Positions 9,012 through 21,430 of a DNA stretch of 64,000 bases are shown one piece after another. The position numbers and the translations under genes were made by a program. Numbering within the stretch: the stretch's first letter is position 1; the number at the start of each line of letters is the position of its first letter. Source of the DNA: Siderastrea siderea (taxonomy: Eukaryota > Cnidaria > Anthozoa > Scleractinia > Rhizangiidae). The stretch is taken from positions 29,485,901 through 29,549,900 of the forward strand of contig OZ034969.1 in assembly GCA_964030785.1 (NCBI GenBank). The letters are read 5' to 3'. Below the pieces are notes generated by a model. That model was not told the DNA's origin. It saw nothing but the letters and a program-made list of their open reading frames with translations, and made no database searches.

Positions 9012-11950
9012 TTTTTTTAAGAAGCAAGGTAAGGCCACCACGTTTGGCAACTTTTCCTAAAATCCAGTACCTGGGAACAATTTGACGTCACCATGACAAC
9101 CATATTTTGACAGGCAAGTTTTCCAGAATTTTTTAAACGCAGTGTTTACATTTTTTTTACATTTATTAACTGGAGCAAGGGATTTCCATTGAATTTTTGA
9201 ATTTCTCTACGAATTTTCAACTATTCCCTTCAATTCTGAATTTTTCATGATAACGGGGCTTTAATTTGGAGACCCGACTCAAATCTTACTGTTCATGCAT
9301 CCTTTCTCTTGTGTTCCGCGCTCGCGTCTCGCGCTTCCTAACCACCCCTCCCCCCAGGCTACGAAAGCTGCAATGATGCATTTTAACTCCTAATCAGCAG
9401 CCAACTCAAATTAACCGCCAAACTTTCTTCTCGATTGAAAAAACATATCTCCTGGAATAATGTTTTTCCCGAGTTGAATAACAGTCCCCATGGAAAAATC
9501 CCCACCCACGTCTTGAATAACTAATAGCCTCCTTTTGGACCAAATCAAAGGAAAAATTGCCAAAGCTATTATGCTAGCAGTAAAGCAAACGTCTGGAACA
9601 AATTTTGTTTTCATTGCTTGTTATTTGGTAGTTTACAATAAAACCGGAGCAATCGAAATGGAAGCAGCTGACACATATTAATGAGTCCTCCGAGGAGACA
9701 ACGTGGTATAAAAGTCCACTAATTAATGCAAATTAATAATATGCACAGGATGAGAATAAAAAGGGGAAACACCATCTTGTTTGCGAGACACACACTAAAT
9801 TAAAAGTAACTTCAGCGTTTGTTTAATGGAAATCCATTGTTTTATATTTCACCAAAATATGATATTTTAGAGATTTTTTTATGGAGACTAAAGAATAAAC
9901 TCTGGATCACAAGAGAAGGCCTAGATAGGCGTCAACTGTTGGATGACTTTATTAGCTCAGAAGGACAAATTGCAATAGAAAGCAAGATGGTGGCCATATG
10001 GCCGGTCACGACTATTTGTGATCATAGTACTCAGATTTTCATACATCATACAATAGATAATTGGTAGCATCACACATCAGCTTGTGAAGCGTTATCAGAA
10101 TCGGCCGTGGTCAAACAAGGATCAAATGTCAGAACAGACTTTGTTAGCTCAGATGGTTGAATTGCATGCGCAGTGCGACGTTAGATCATGGCCATATGGC
10201 CGTTGACTTTTTTTGATTATGCTACTATTTTATATATCATACGATAGATAAAAATGTTGGCAGACTAACACATAAGCAGATAAAGCGTTTTCAGAATCGG
10301 CAGTGACCAACCTTGGTACTTGTAGGGACCTCCCTTTTTATAAAAATAGGTGAAAAGATTGAATTCAATTGGGTAAGGCATAACATAATAAGAGTAGAAT
10401 AAAAACTATAAATGTCGCAACGAACAATGCAATAATGACAAGCTGGTGCGGTTAGGGAACGAAGTCATGATGACAAAGCCATTCTTCACAGCATGCATTT
10501 ATAAACGTCACTTGTATTTTCAAATGAAAGGTTTGACACTCTGCACGTTTGTCACGGATATACGTAAACTACGTTTGTTTAAATGTCCAAAATTTTGCGG
10601 GTAAAAATCAGTTGCAGCGAATTGGCCAGAACTTTAATTATTCCAAGGTTTCAATTTGATGGTAGAAAACTGAAGACAGCAGTGCAGCTTGGATATCATT
10701 GTTGCTCGACTGGATATTTCTTCACAAGATCAGAGCAGACCTGAACCTGGTAAGCGAGTGGAAAAGCATGAATTTCATCCTTGCATAAATTTACTGTTTT
10801 CCGATCGAGGATGCTTATACGTCTTTACTCTGATTTCCCTTTTTGATTTTTGATGAAACAAGCAGTACACGTAAAATCCTTATTGTAAAAGGAATTTATG
10901 TGTATTGTAGCATAGTAAAGGTTCTGAGACCAAGATAAAAAACTCCCTTCTGCTCCCCTTAAGAAAAATAGGATATTTTTCTCGGGGAGTGGAGCGGGCA
11001 ACTGCGCACATAGAGAACCTACACAAAGTAGGACAAATAGTACAAGGCTTTTTGCGGATACGAGAGGTTTAATGAAATAGCGACACAAATTAAAGCACGG
11101 AGTTGTCGGTCGGTCGGAGAAAAGATGTAGATCGCTGTGGCTTTTCTCTTCGTGATTTTCTTCTTGTTTGTACTTTTGCTCCCTTGAAATGCCATCTGTA
11201 ATATGCTGCATTCCAAGTTTTGCCGGCGGAGCCGTTCACAACTCGCTCCATGGAACGGAATATCACCGAAGATTAAACTTCCCTTCGTGTTGTTTATACT
11301 CTTTTACAGGTAATCAGTAGCATAGGAAAAGTTTTTTTTAATCTTTATACACGAAAGCTAAAACAGGTGCACGTGTTGTTTTCTGTTTTTTTTTACTTAA
11401 TATAGCATTCGAAAACTCTTTGAAATTTGCATGATCTTTTTATTACCGGGTGCCCGCCATCGCTTATGAGCATATCATTAGGATCATTAGCAACACGAGC
11501 CTGCGAGCAAGCAGCTTACCGGCTATTAGGCCACAGACCGCTAATCTGCTCACAGGTGGTTTTAATTGTTTCGCCTATTCTCCTCGGGGTTTTCAAAGGA
11601 TGCAAGGCCGTTATCGAAATCAATTTCGCGATCACATAGACATTGTTTGAAAAATATCGACACTCTGGAGCATTATCAGGCGTTATTTCGATACCGTTTG
11701 ATACTGTGCACGGGGCTTCTTGGACGGAAAAAGTTGCATGAAATATTCCAGTTCGTATGCAGTTTCTATGAAAAGCTATGAAACGTAATCCTTTTGAGCA
11801 GAAGTAGTCGACAGCGTCTTTGCACAAAATCTACTGTTTTGACTTGAGTTCTGCGGTAACACCTAGCAAATTTTTTGTTATGACCAACTTGTACATAGTT
11901 GGAATGAATTCTCTATCGGTTCCGAACCTTGTGATCACTGAGTTAACCAT
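9012..11950. other. Copy A interior without a recognisable gene
   Basis: It aligns with 23990-26520 in copy B. Open frames here are short and not preserved between the copies. A donor-like CCTGAACCTG|GTAAG at about 10750 (GTAAGTG in B, about 25485) follows a stretch open in both copies and could end a small exon. No start or acceptor could be fixed. Confidence 0.4.
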
Positions 11951-11963
11951 GTTAACTGGGAAA

Positions 11964-12164
11964 AAGCCTGCTAACGGGCTCACTTAGTGTGTTAGTCGCG
12001 CAAGTAATTTGGCGGCGGAGAGGAGATTTGCGAACCGGCGAGCGAAGCGAGTCAGCGAGAAGAATGCCTTTCCTCGCCCCATTCCACTCGGTGGCTCGCA
12101 AATCGCGGCTCCGCCGCCAGGATACTCGCGCGAATAACACATTAAGTGAGCCTACTCGCAGGCT
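11964..12164. mobile_element. About 200-bp inverted-repeat MITE, copy A
   Basis: The termini are AGCCTGCTAACGGGCTCAC and, inverted, AGCCTGCGAGTAGGCTCAC. Pairing continues inwards through GCGCAAGTAATTTGGCGGCGG. AACTGGGAAA occurs on both sides (11954-11963 and 12165-12174), a target duplication of about 10 bp that suggests a Mutator-like mobiliser. It is also present in copy B, so it predates the duplication. Confidence 0.8.
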
Positions 12165-12186
12165 AACTGGGAAATGAAAACAGTCA

Positions 12187-12625
12187 AACCTCCCGGTGCT
12201 GCCACCTTTCCGGTACGCGACCGTTTCTCGACAGCGACCACTTTTCCAACATACCAAACTGTTGTCATTCAAATGGCTATAGTTGGTGCCTCTATAGTAG
12301 GCGACCACCTCTCGTAAGCGGCCATTTTTTGGACTGACAGTTTTAATTTTTCTATTGTTTATAACCTCCGGTAAGCGACCATTTGACACGTGATCCCGTC
12401 TCACCAGTGTAAATAGTCAACTTGTGAGTACTATAAAAGAGAGATGCTAGAGATATGTAGGTGTACGCCAGTCTGTACATGGATTATTGAAAGTAAACCT
12501 CTGAAGCTAGTTAAACTAAGAAATAAAGAAAAATTGCCTCCCTGTGGTTCGACCCCTTGTAAGTGACCACCTCCTGTAAGCAACCACTTAGGATTGACAT
12601 TTTGGGTGGTCGCTTACGGGAGGTT
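12187..12625. mobile_element. Inverted-repeat element with internal GTAAGCGACCA boxes, copy A
   Basis: It begins AACCTCCCGGTG and ends with the inverted CGGGAGGTT. Boxes related to GTAAGCGACCAC occur at least six times, in one orientation on the left and inverted at the right end. It is non-autonomous. Copy B has the left part (from about 26737) but has lost the right terminus. Confidence 0.65.
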
Positions 12626-13830
12626 CAATTTCGATAAAATCTATTTGATTCATGGTAATCAACAAGGAGCGAATTTCCCGTAGTCAGAGTGACACCTTGC
12701 TCGCCCTCCTTCAATTCGATTTTCGTGAAAGTGTTACTCAAGTACATTCAGATCCAAAACAAATTGAACATCACATGCAAAAGTTATCAGGCATGACACG
12801 CTCCAAGCTAAGTTTGCAGTGAATATTCAGTACTCAGTGACTTTTTACAGTACTAAAAGGAATATAACATGAGTACCCCGCTGTAAGTTCTGCCCTGAAC
12901 TTCTTCTATTTTCTCGCTGAATATTTTTGCATGTCCAGTCAATCTTGTTCCTCATTGTTCAAGGATGGTTTTTGGTGATAATTTCAAAATGTAGGTTAAT
13001 TATCGCTTGCTCAATAAACTACTGTCCTGTCGTCTGAAAAGGTTTAATTCCGTCTGCTTGTTTTTGCCAAAAAAATAATAAAGTTTAAAAGAGCTCTGCG
13101 CGTGAATCTGGTCTTCGTTTCATCTTCTTTTCCGGTGGAACTACGAACGCAAAAAAATGTTTCTGCGACTCAGATTTGAAAAATCTAAGTGAACAAATTA
13201 ATTATACGTAACCAAACTCGTTGTCATATTTATATATCATTAAGTGAGGACCGTTAGACAAAGAAAATTCCAATATAAAAATATTAAGGATGCTGACGTT
13301 ATAAATCTTATGCGGCCTGTATACGGTTGTGTCAAATTCCTGTATAAGTTCAAAATAAAGATCTAACATTATACTTTCTTGTAGTTTTTTTTTATTTTTC
13401 GCTGCTACTTTCGACTGTTGCGCAACAACTGAATAATCGTTTCATCAACCTTTCTGTTCGTGATATCCACTACAGACCTATTGTCAGTGGATAAACAAGC
13501 TATGGCTATGAATGTTCAATATTGTCTGAGTTTTGCCAAAAATGCCGGGCTTCGATAGCACTGCACGAAACGTCGTATTGAAAACGGTGTTTTAACAACT
13601 CATCATCAGAGAAAAAATAAACAATCATCTTTTTTCCATAATTCTTTCTATAGAATTGTTTAGAAGCCTAAACATGAAATAAGAAAAAGAAAAAAAGAAA
13701 GGAAAGGAAAAACACGAAACATACAGCTGACGAGTGAATTTCGAAACACAGACAACGTTTACACAAAACTTGTGAACGCGCAAGGTTGTATTAAAATTAT
13801 TCTTTGTCGCGTTCGATGTGGTTGCTCATC
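12626..13830. other. Copy A interior, no gene recognised
   Basis: It matches 27190-28200 in copy B. A segment at about 13560-13612 pairs CACGAAACGTCG with a downstream CATCATCAG, a combination common around Penelope-type repeats. Nothing firm. Confidence 0.35.
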
Positions 13831-13836
13831 TAACAT

Positions 13837-14049
13837 GTGGGGCTCGTTCAAGATTTTAAGAACTTTACGAACGAGGAGGTCGTTTTGATAACGCTCTCAA
13901 AAGTAGAGGTTTTTGAAAACGGAACAGTCCCAAGTGTCAATGTAAAGGGTGACAGGGATTTTAAAGGTCGGGCCCTTTTCATGATACCACCTTGCTACTC
14001 GCTATTAATCGCTTTTGCATCTAAAAGCAGACAATTGGCGGCGAGATAG
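13837..14049 (+). pseudogene. Possible coding exon remnant, broken in copy B
   Basis: Copy A is open for 70 codons (VQDFKNFTNEEVVLITLSKVEVFENG...). Copy B (28206-28420) is nearly identical up to GDRDFKG, then loses frame through small deletions. There is no ATG at a plausible start (the frame opens with GTG). This may be an exon of an old gene or chance. Confidence 0.2.
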
Positions 14050-14329
14050 AAATTTTCTTGTTACGCAACTGGTTGAATAAAAATAAACAACTGAAATTTT
14101 GCTGGGTCAAGTACAGCTGTGGTCCTCACGTGCTGAAAAAGAAACCGGAACGTCTTTTGTTGAATATATCTCTACACGAAGACAACGCCAGAAGGAATTT
14201 ATCGCGCCCCAGTAAACTTCTTTGACTTGCCAAAGTTTTAAGATTCTGAAAATTAAAGTTGAACGTTTTTCTCATTTAATCAGAGCAGAGCACCAAACCC
14301 ACATTAAATTCGAGCAAAGGGAATGTGCT

Positions 14330-15617
14330 GGGCGATCCTAAAACGTGGATGGCGGAATGACGGAACGGCGGAAAATCACCCCAAGTTCTAAAACGCGGAA
14401 CGACGGAAAATCACCCATAATCCTAAAACGCGGAATGCCGGAAAATCACCCATAATCCTAAAACGCGGAACGGCGGAAAATCACCCATAAACCTAAAACG
14501 CGGAACGTTAAAAATTAGAGTAAGCTAATAAATGCGTGAAAGTAACGACCCTCCGAAAGTAACGATGCCCCCAATAGTAGCGACCCCCAAATTGATTCAA
14601 TGCTTATCATCGACAGATAGATGGAAAATTGTAACATGGGTTGGACCCAAAGAATAAAGACGGCAATGGCGTGATTTAAAGACATTGATAACCAAGATAT
14701 CTGTACACGCATACCCAGAGTTCACACATTCGTACTGCCAAAACTTCACGGTTTTTATATACTGGCATTATTTTCATTAGGTTGTCTGAAACCCCGAGTA
14801 AAGCAAAGTATGTAACGTATAAATTACATTCCGCAGTCATTACGCAACTCATGCCGTATGCCATTCCGCAAACTCATGCCGCCTTTTACACCGAGTGATA
14901 CAGTAAGACACGAAATGTAATTTGATCGCCCTGTCAACGACGCGACAGAACTGACAGGTATCCAGAATACACCACGTGTAGATGAGAGCGATAATACCAC
15001 AGCAGCCATTGTAGTTTCGAGAAATATAGTCTGATCTTGTCTCGTATGGCTTTTAAATTGCCCTCACTAAATGGGAGGGGAAGTTCCGACAAATCGCTTA
15101 ATAGAGAAGGTTTGCCGCTATTGATTGGAACCATTTAAAAGACAAAGAGGATGCAATAGGCCAAGGGTTTCAGGGTCCCAGCGGCACACCCCCACCCTAG
15201 AGTACCCCTGCCAGGATTCTTCACACAAAATTTAGGAAATTTGATATTTGAGGCATTCCAAGGTGTTCCGACTAAAGCATGAGTACCAAAGAAGAGAGAT
15301 AATTATGGCAATTAATTCCACACTTTTGAAAAGGGAGACGAACATGTTCATAGCATGCAATGTATTGTCATTTTGAACCAAATGATTGACTTGTACCCTG
15401 CATAACAGGCGTTAATTTAATAACTGAACACGAAGACGAAAGCGAATCAGTGCCATCTTTTTTTGTTTTCTGCGTTATAGGATTATGGGTGATTTTCCGC
15501 AGTTGCGCGTTTTAGGATGATGGATGATTTTCCGCGGTTCCGCGTTTTAGGATTTGGGGCGATTTTCCGCAGTTCCGCCGTTCCGTCATTCCGCCATTCC
15601 GTGTTTTAGGGTCGCCC
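14330..15617. mobile_element. 1288-bp non-autonomous DNA element with 8-bp target duplication and repeated CCTAAAACGCGGAAC units
   Basis: The ends are GGGCGATCCTAAAACG and CGTTTTAGGGTCGCCC-like inverted repeats. AATGTGCT is duplicated on both sides (14322-14329, 15618-15625). Copy B holds the clean empty site at about 28684-28697. Each end carries three to four units of about 35 bp of the type CCTAAAACGCGGAACGGCGG ending in TCACCCATAAT, inverted at the other end. No transposase is encoded. An 8-bp duplication fits hAT, P or Merlin type enzymes; which one is unknown. Confidence 0.88.
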
Positions 15618-16100
15618 AATGTGCTTTGTTAACACGGTATTATAAGTAGATCAGACTCAAACACACTCAAACAAACAGCCCTCGCCAGAATATTCTAGTT
15701 TTCGTTAATTGTTGTTTCGCTTCTTTGGAAGACAGTAAGCTAGATCCAACAATTAAATGGAATAAGGGAAGCTCGGTCTGGTCTTTTTTTCTTGTTTAAT
15801 CATCCGAAACAAAAACCGCACTAAACTAGCAATTTGGTTTGTAAATTTATGCCGATTCATGGCTGGTCGGTTCAATGAAGTGCTAAATTAATTTTGCAAG
15901 GTAATTAATGACCTTTCGGTCCTTTTCATTTAAAGTCAAAGCACGTTCGAGCTTTGTGCTCAGTCAACAACCCACAGCCGAGAGTAAAGAGTTGTGATTT
16001 TATCTTCTTCAGGTCTGACTGAACTCAAGGTTGAGCGGACTTATTCAGCACACAGCTTTTATACCAGTGCAGAGTTGGCAACTTTAGTATACTTAAATCA

Positions 16101-16553
16101 ATGCGGATATCAATGGAACAGAACTTCCCGGAAAACTTTAGAGGAGCGCAGAGGAGCTCAATTACAATATCGGATTTCAGCGAAGAGCTAGCCACGTCTC
16201 AAGCGCACGGTAAATTCCTAGCTCTAGACTTCGGTTTACTGCAGCAGCAATCACCAACTTCTGTTGCGGTCCCATCTACAGAAACCAAGAAAACGCCTCG
16301 TAAAAGATTTAGCAGAAAGTCCCAACAGAAGAGCAGAACCCAAAAGGCTTTGATTCACCTTCAACCAATTAGTGCTTCACTTTGTTTCGGTGGAAAATCA
16401 ACTCTCCGGGGCACCCCGTGGGAAGACGCGCTCAGTAGCTCTGCTGAATCTTCGCAGAAAACTGGAAAGCGCACGATAAAAGCAGAAAAACAAGAGCAGA
16501 GAACTTTAAACGAGACAAGAATTATCGCATTTTGGAAGCAGTTTTTTGGTTAG
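16101..16553 (+). CDS. Conserved hypothetical protein, 150 aa (copy A)
   Basis: The ATG opens a 150-codon frame ending FWKQFFG. Copy B (29168-29623) is also fully open at 151 codons, and the length difference is a 3-base indel (one extra proline in STLR(P)GTPW). Frame preservation with roughly 17 residue differences supports coding. The protein is hydrophilic, with a basic Ser/Lys/Arg-rich centre (PRKRFSRKSQQKSRTQK) that resembles a nuclear localisation signal, a conserved LIHLQPISASLCFGGKSTLR segment, a Ser-rich GTPWEDALSSSAESS segment, and an aromatic C-terminus. There is no signal peptide. A TTTTATA box lies about 38 bp before the ATG in both copies. The family is not recognised. It may be a single-exon gene or the last coding exon of a longer one. 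Confidence 0.5.
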   Translation: MRISMEQNFPENFRGAQRSSITISDFSEELATSQAHGKFLALDFGLLQQQSPTSVAVPSTETKKTPRKRFSRKSQQKSRTQKALIHLQPISASLCFGGKSTLRGTPWEDALSSSAESSQKTGKRTIKAEKQEQRTLNETRIIAFWKQFFG

Positions 16554-17490
16554 CGTAACTCACAAAGAAACCATCTATTGAAGAGCCCAAAAAGGACAGT
16601 TGTGCCGAAAAGAAGGAAATTTACAGTCGCAATCATTCGTGTCTACAGGACGTTTCTCAATCTTTGAATCCTTGCACTGGATTCGGTATCCGACCATTGA
16701 GACTTCCGAGGATGCAAAGGATTGACAAACTGACTCAGTTGCACACGGACAATGAATGAATCTTGTGATAAAAATTCAAGTGTAAAAATCTTTGTCTAAC
16801 ATACAAATGTATTGATCGTCACAAAATTTAAATTCACAGCTGTATAAATTTTGGAAACTGTATCGTCGTATAGCAAGTATAACAGATAAACAAAGAAAAT
16901 CGCAATGTTTTACCGACGCACTCCAACTGTAAGCGCGGTCCCGTTTTGTATGCAGAATTCCGGGGCACTATTGTTGTTCTCAATGGTGAAAGGTTGCCGA
17001 TTACTTGAAAACATTGTCCTTTAAATTTGAAATAAACCGTTAAATTCAACCTACAATATTCTGATATTTAGTTATTTTAAAGCATTAACTTTATTTTCTC
17101 TTCTACGCGTAAATAATTGGTTACCCGCGTTCACGATTTTCACGTTAGCTGGTTCCTGTACTGCGGAACTGATACAATCAAAAAACTGAAGTCTGCAAAG
17201 CACGCGTTTAATTCGAGTTTCCGGTTACTTTAAGTTTGTTTTCACGCTGCTTGTTTCCATAGTAACGTAATGAAAATTTATTTGTCGATTAAGTTGCGGT
17301 CGGTTTTACTTGTCGGCCGTTTTGTTTGTGAATGCCGGTCAAAAGTGACTTCGAGATTAATTGAAATTAATCCGACTAATCTTACAGGAAGGTATGTTCA
17401 AAACAGACATAACGGTAAAATTGCCTAATTTATTGCATCACCAAGATAACTTAATTCACCTACATTTCCAAATCTGTTGTTTGTATTATT
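16554..17490. other. Region downstream of the 150-aa ORF, copy A
   Basis: AT-rich, aligned with 29624-30560 in copy B. Opposite-strand frames here change between copies. Nothing coding is recognised. Confidence 0.4.
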
Positions 17491-19335
17491 TCATCTTTCA
17501 GTGACTATAGTGCTGGGCAATGCTTTATGTCAGAGGTTCCAGTACACTTTTGTGGTATCATTTTAGCGATTACTTTACGTCAAAGCCGATTGTCAGTTGT
17601 GTCAACAAAGCTACTTCATTCGATTACATTTCTCAAATGTGTTTGTTTTGTTTTATGTTTTGGATAATTATAGTGTTGGACAACGCTTACTAAGTTCTCC
17701 TCCCAGTTACCACGTACCATTGTTTTGAATTGTTTGACTTAACGTTTAATCTACGTCAAAGCCGGTTATCCCTGCGTCAACAAGAGAGCGCAATTTCACT
17801 AACACTGCCGGCACAGATGTAAAATTGTATTATCTAGGTTTCAATGATTATAGTGTTGAGCAAACTGTAAAATTTTTTCCTAGGTAAATGCACTGTCACT
17901 TAAGGCTTTATTATAACGGTTGTTTAACGTCACAGCCGAGCATCCTTCGTCATACTCTGAGCTGATTTATATATTTGCTAGGTGCGTCACAGGTCACCAA
18001 GTTTCTGAAACAATTGTGTCACAGGCAAGCCAAGCTGCTACAGATAACTATTTTTTTTGTTACACTTTTTTTACCGAATGACCTTCGGAAATTCAAGTTA
18101 CTTTTAAGTGTCAAAAGCCCATAATATCGTCAATGTTTCATTAAATAGCAGCTTTAAGGGGTACACTAAGTGATTGTCGCGAGAGAGATCCGGTGTCTTT
18201 AAGACCTCAAAAGCCGCGGACAGGACCGTAGACTGTGAATCTGCTGTTGCTAATTTTTTAATTTTCCGGCACGTACCATGCGTACACTTCTCCACTCTTG
18301 TTATGTGTCCTCATGGAGTTTAAGCCCGTTCAGTTTTTCAAGACGCTTATGAAAGAATCGACACTCGCTGTCGACACGTTCTCAGTCTTTGAGTTCTGTG
18401 AGCTTTCTCAGCGTTGACCTCGTGTGTACTTGTTCAAATACAGCAACGGAAACCAAATAATCTTGTTTATTGTTAGCAAGTTTTATTTGTTTAAGTTTGC
18501 TTAAATAAGTGTGCATCTTTCGTTCATGATCAAGAACTAGGGAAGAAACTTCAAGTGAGTAAAATATTGAAACCTTACTACCAAGCCGAGCAGAAATACG
18601 GCTAATTTCTGACATTTATGGGCACCAGATGCCGTAAAGTTGTGGTTGAGATAATAAAAATAAATACGAATTGCCACATGAAGTAGTGAGATATGCTTTT
18701 CTCTGAAATTATTGAATTATTACAAGAGAACATTTCTATGTTATAAAATATCTCATAAGGCCCGTAAGGTTGCTGGGATAATTGTTCTTATGCAAATGTT
18801 GCAATCGGCAAAATTGTGTTGAGTATGTACTTGCGGCATATAAATCAGAGAAGTAAGGTTAAAAAATATTTTATCACAACGACTTATTTCTTCGGAGTAC
18901 GTGATAGCCCTCCCTAGCTTGTTATCTGTCTTATTATAAGTATATATTTTTTCTCCTAAAACGTAAGATTGAGCGAGCAGAGCCAGTGAATAAGCAGCTT
19001 TCACCTGTCGCTGAAAGCACGCAATGCAAACACTGGTTCCTTCATTAAAATATTCGCCTGCAGTTTTACATTGCAGAAATGTGAATTATTTTATTGAATT
19101 ATTTCATTTCAGTGAGTATAATGCTAAATAATGCCTTATTAAGATGTCTTCTAGGCTACGAGCATTGTTTGTTTTGTCATCTTTTTAACGGTTACTTTAC
19201 ACACGTAAAAAACGGCTATTGATCTGTCATCTCTTGAAGACTGACTGATGTTAGTTGCGTCACAGGCCGCCAAAATTCTAGAACTATTGCGCCACAGGAA
19301 CAACAAGCTGCTAAGCTGCAGAACTTTTGAATACA
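17490..19335 (+). repeat. Diverged direct repeats with the box AT(T/A)ATAGTGTTGGGCAA, copy A
   Basis: Units of about 170-200 bp begin with a related box at about 17505 (ACTATAGTGCTGGGCAATGC), 17668, 17846 and 19116. Each is followed by ACGTCAAAGCCG-like and GCGTCA(CAGGC)-like boxes. The first and last are preceded by pyrimidine tracts ending in CAG. The same units occur at the same spacing in copy B (from about 30578), so the internal repetition is older than the block duplication. Confidence 0.55.
18313..18505 (+). pseudogene. 63-codon ORF, interrupted by a stop in copy A
   Basis: It starts MEFKPVQFFKTLMKEST and aligns with the open frame at 31360-31551. In copy A the Trp codon after ELSQR is TGA (about 18415), while the sequence after it still matches copy B codon by codon. 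It looks like a recently lost small frame, if it was coding at all. Confidence 0.3.
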
Positions 19336-20022
19336 GTGACTTGGACCATCAAGAAGCGATCTTATAGTGTCAAAAATCTTTATAGTCCCGACCCGACCGT
19401 AAGGCGCGTAAAGCTGGAATCAGATCGAGATTGAGAGTTTAAAACTTTTTCAGTGAGATCTTTCCAGTCTTGAAAAAAAGCGTTTACCGAAGCTCTCCTT
19501 TCACTTTTGTACAGCCCCCGAATACACCGTCTTCTCATACTTTTTTCCACTTCCAGGCCACCCTCACGTTTTTGCTTCCAGTAGTTATCCTGATCTTTGT
19601 CTTAGTTTTTGCTTAAGACTTTTAGAGAACGAATTTATTTTGTTGTCTATCCAATTGTTTTTTGCTCCGTGTCCTGGTTTTTGGGTCTCTGTTGTACTTT
19701 TTTCGTCTCTGTTGTCTGTCTGTTGTCCTTTCCGCACTCTCCGTGTCCTCTGTCGTACTTTTTTACTTTTTCTTTTTACAGCTTTACTTTTACTTACATT
19801 TTCTCGCCCAGTCAGTCCTCTAAGTGCCCTCTGTCCCACGTAGGTTTCCTCTGTTCGAATATCCTGTCCGATGCCTGATCTCGTTAGTACGATCTGACTC
19901 TGTTAACACGGCGGAATTTTTACGGCCTGTCGATGTTAGTTGCTAAATCTTGTCAAAGAAGGCATCGTCATCTTTCCCTTAAAACAAAAAATAACGGAAA
20001 AGCACGGCCACAAGAGCAGGCG

Positions 20023-20093
20023 TGCACTGGCCGGGAATCGAACCCGGGCCTCTCGCGTGGCAGGCGAGAAATCTACCACTGAACCACCAGGGC
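20023..20093 (-). tRNA. tRNA-Gly(GCC), copy A
   Basis: The minus strand gives a 71-nt cloverleaf with box A TGGTTCAGTGG, anticodon loop CTGCCAC (anticodon GCC), box B GGTTCGATTCC and discriminator A. The anticodon stem CTCGC/GCGAG is fully Watson-Crick here, where copy B has a U-G pair. The acceptor stem GCCCTGG/CCAGTGC has a C-T mismatch at the third pair that copy B lacks. It is probably still transcribable, but charging or processing may be weakened. Confidence 0.9.
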
Positions 20094-20232
20094 TACAAAG
20101 AATCTGAAAATCTTTTATGTTTTCGTGCGCAGGATAGGAGCAAGACAATCAACAGCGGTTTCGTTCACTTGATTCAACTATTTAAAGCAGGTCGCTTCTG
20201 ACTCGAAAAAAAAAGTTGTGCCCATTAGAAAA

Positions 20233-20313
20233 AACAAACAAACAAACAAACAAACAAACAAACCTACCTTACTTCATTCATTCATTTTGTTGTTGTTGTT
20301 GTTGTTGTTGTTT
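20233..20313. repeat. Simple repeats (AAAC)n and (GTT)n
   Basis: A run of CAAA units at 20233-20262 and a run of TGT units at 20289-20312. Confidence 0.85.
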
Positions 20314-20860
20314 TGCGGAAGAGCTATATTATTTCATGACGCTGGAGGAACTTCTTATGAAAGGTATTCATTTTGGCGTGACTTGTATTCAAAGACAACC
20401 GCGTTCACTGATGTTCGACAAAAAAAATTATCTGTGACATTTTTTTATAACTCTCATGAAGGTCCATTTATAGAATTACACACCCTAAGCGGTAACAAAT
20501 CACTTATTTTAACCCCTAAAAGGCACAACGATCACTCTCGTCACTTTTATATCACTGGGGAGTCCCCTCTGGCTCATGACGTTGGATTTAAGCAAGCTGG
20601 AGAACTAATTGAAAGTTTCTTCATCAGGGAACATAATTAAGATTTTTTCCTCGGGTTCAAATGTTAAACCGAGAGGGACAAAAAGTTCAGACTAATAAAT
20701 AAATAAATAAATAAATACTGAAATAAAAATAATAATAATAATAGATTCAGCCAATGCATTTCTTCTTATGTATCATGATTTCTCCGTCAAACGTTCTGTC
20801 AGTCTAACTTGTAAATATATCACAACTATCGCTATATTCTGACACTTTGTGTCTTTACAG

Positions 20861-21008
20861 TGACTTTAATGTTTGTCAGACACACGGGAGAAGCAACTAA
20901 AGGCGCTGAAGGTAATAAACAAGAAGGCAACATCGTCTGTGGAGAAATTGGTGTAGAAAAAGGAAAGCAATAAAACGTGGAAGGAAAATCTGCTGAATGA
21001 CATGCACA
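20861..21008 (+). pseudogene. Broken copy of the coiled-coil exon seen at 34649
   Basis: After the acceptor GTCTTTACAG the sequence matches the copy B exon (EKQLKALKVINKKATSSVEKLV). Here there is a frameshift near the start and TAG in place of CAG after EKLV. Confidence 0.35.
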
Positions 21009-21430
21009 AGGCAGTGCCCCAGGCACCCCAAGTTTCCAGTGTGGATGTTGAAAAAAAATTTGGAAGGTCAACCGTTGTATTATTACAGGGAAACCAAGAA
21101 ATGGGGTTGCTGAACGTACAGTCAGACACGGCTCTAAAGACGGTCGTTTAAATGTTCCTTTGTAAAAAATCAAAATGATCTGTTAACTTCACAGTGGGTC
21201 ACAAGAAGAAGTGAGGATGGTGAACAGTAAGACACGGCCCTGGCGACTTGAATGTCTATGTGTAGTTACTGAACTGTATAGTTCACGTTCAAACACAGGC
21301 ACATTAAGAAATGGGGATGCTGAACAAGCATAAAATCCTGCATGTGTTGGTTTGCTGGTATTGAACACAGTCTAAAAAGTCGGTTTCTGACAACAATCCA
21401 CTTATTCAAGAAAGGATTTCCTATCCAGGA

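Larger units (their letters stand above)
7389..21430 (+). repeat. Duplicated block, copy A (main part)
   Basis: Nearly the whole stretch aligns by eye, in order and orientation, with 22790-35290 (copy B). Examples are the 7402 ORF, the 8780-9000 segment, the 11964 MITE, the 13837 ORF, the 16101 ORF, the internal repeats and the tRNA-Gly. Differences are single-base changes, small indels and a few insertions: a 383-bp MITE at 8011 and a 1288-bp element at 14330 are present only in A. The end near 21430 is approximate. Confidence 0.85.

Noticed and set aside
11516..11827. 103-codon minus-strand frame, also seen at 26115-26555
   Set aside because: The two copies use different frames with several stops, and no motif is recognisable.
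13560..13612. Hammerhead ribozyme around CACGAAACGTCG (also at about 27938)
   Set aside because: A GAAAC string and a distant CATCATCAG are present, but no CTGANGA in the right order and no stem II could be built.
20218..20640. 140-codon open frame (plus strand)
   Set aside because: It begins in simple repeats, and its counterpart in copy B (about 34230-34470) is full of indels and stops. The sequence ACCCCTAAAAGG...GACGATCA looks like a dispersed non-coding repeat.
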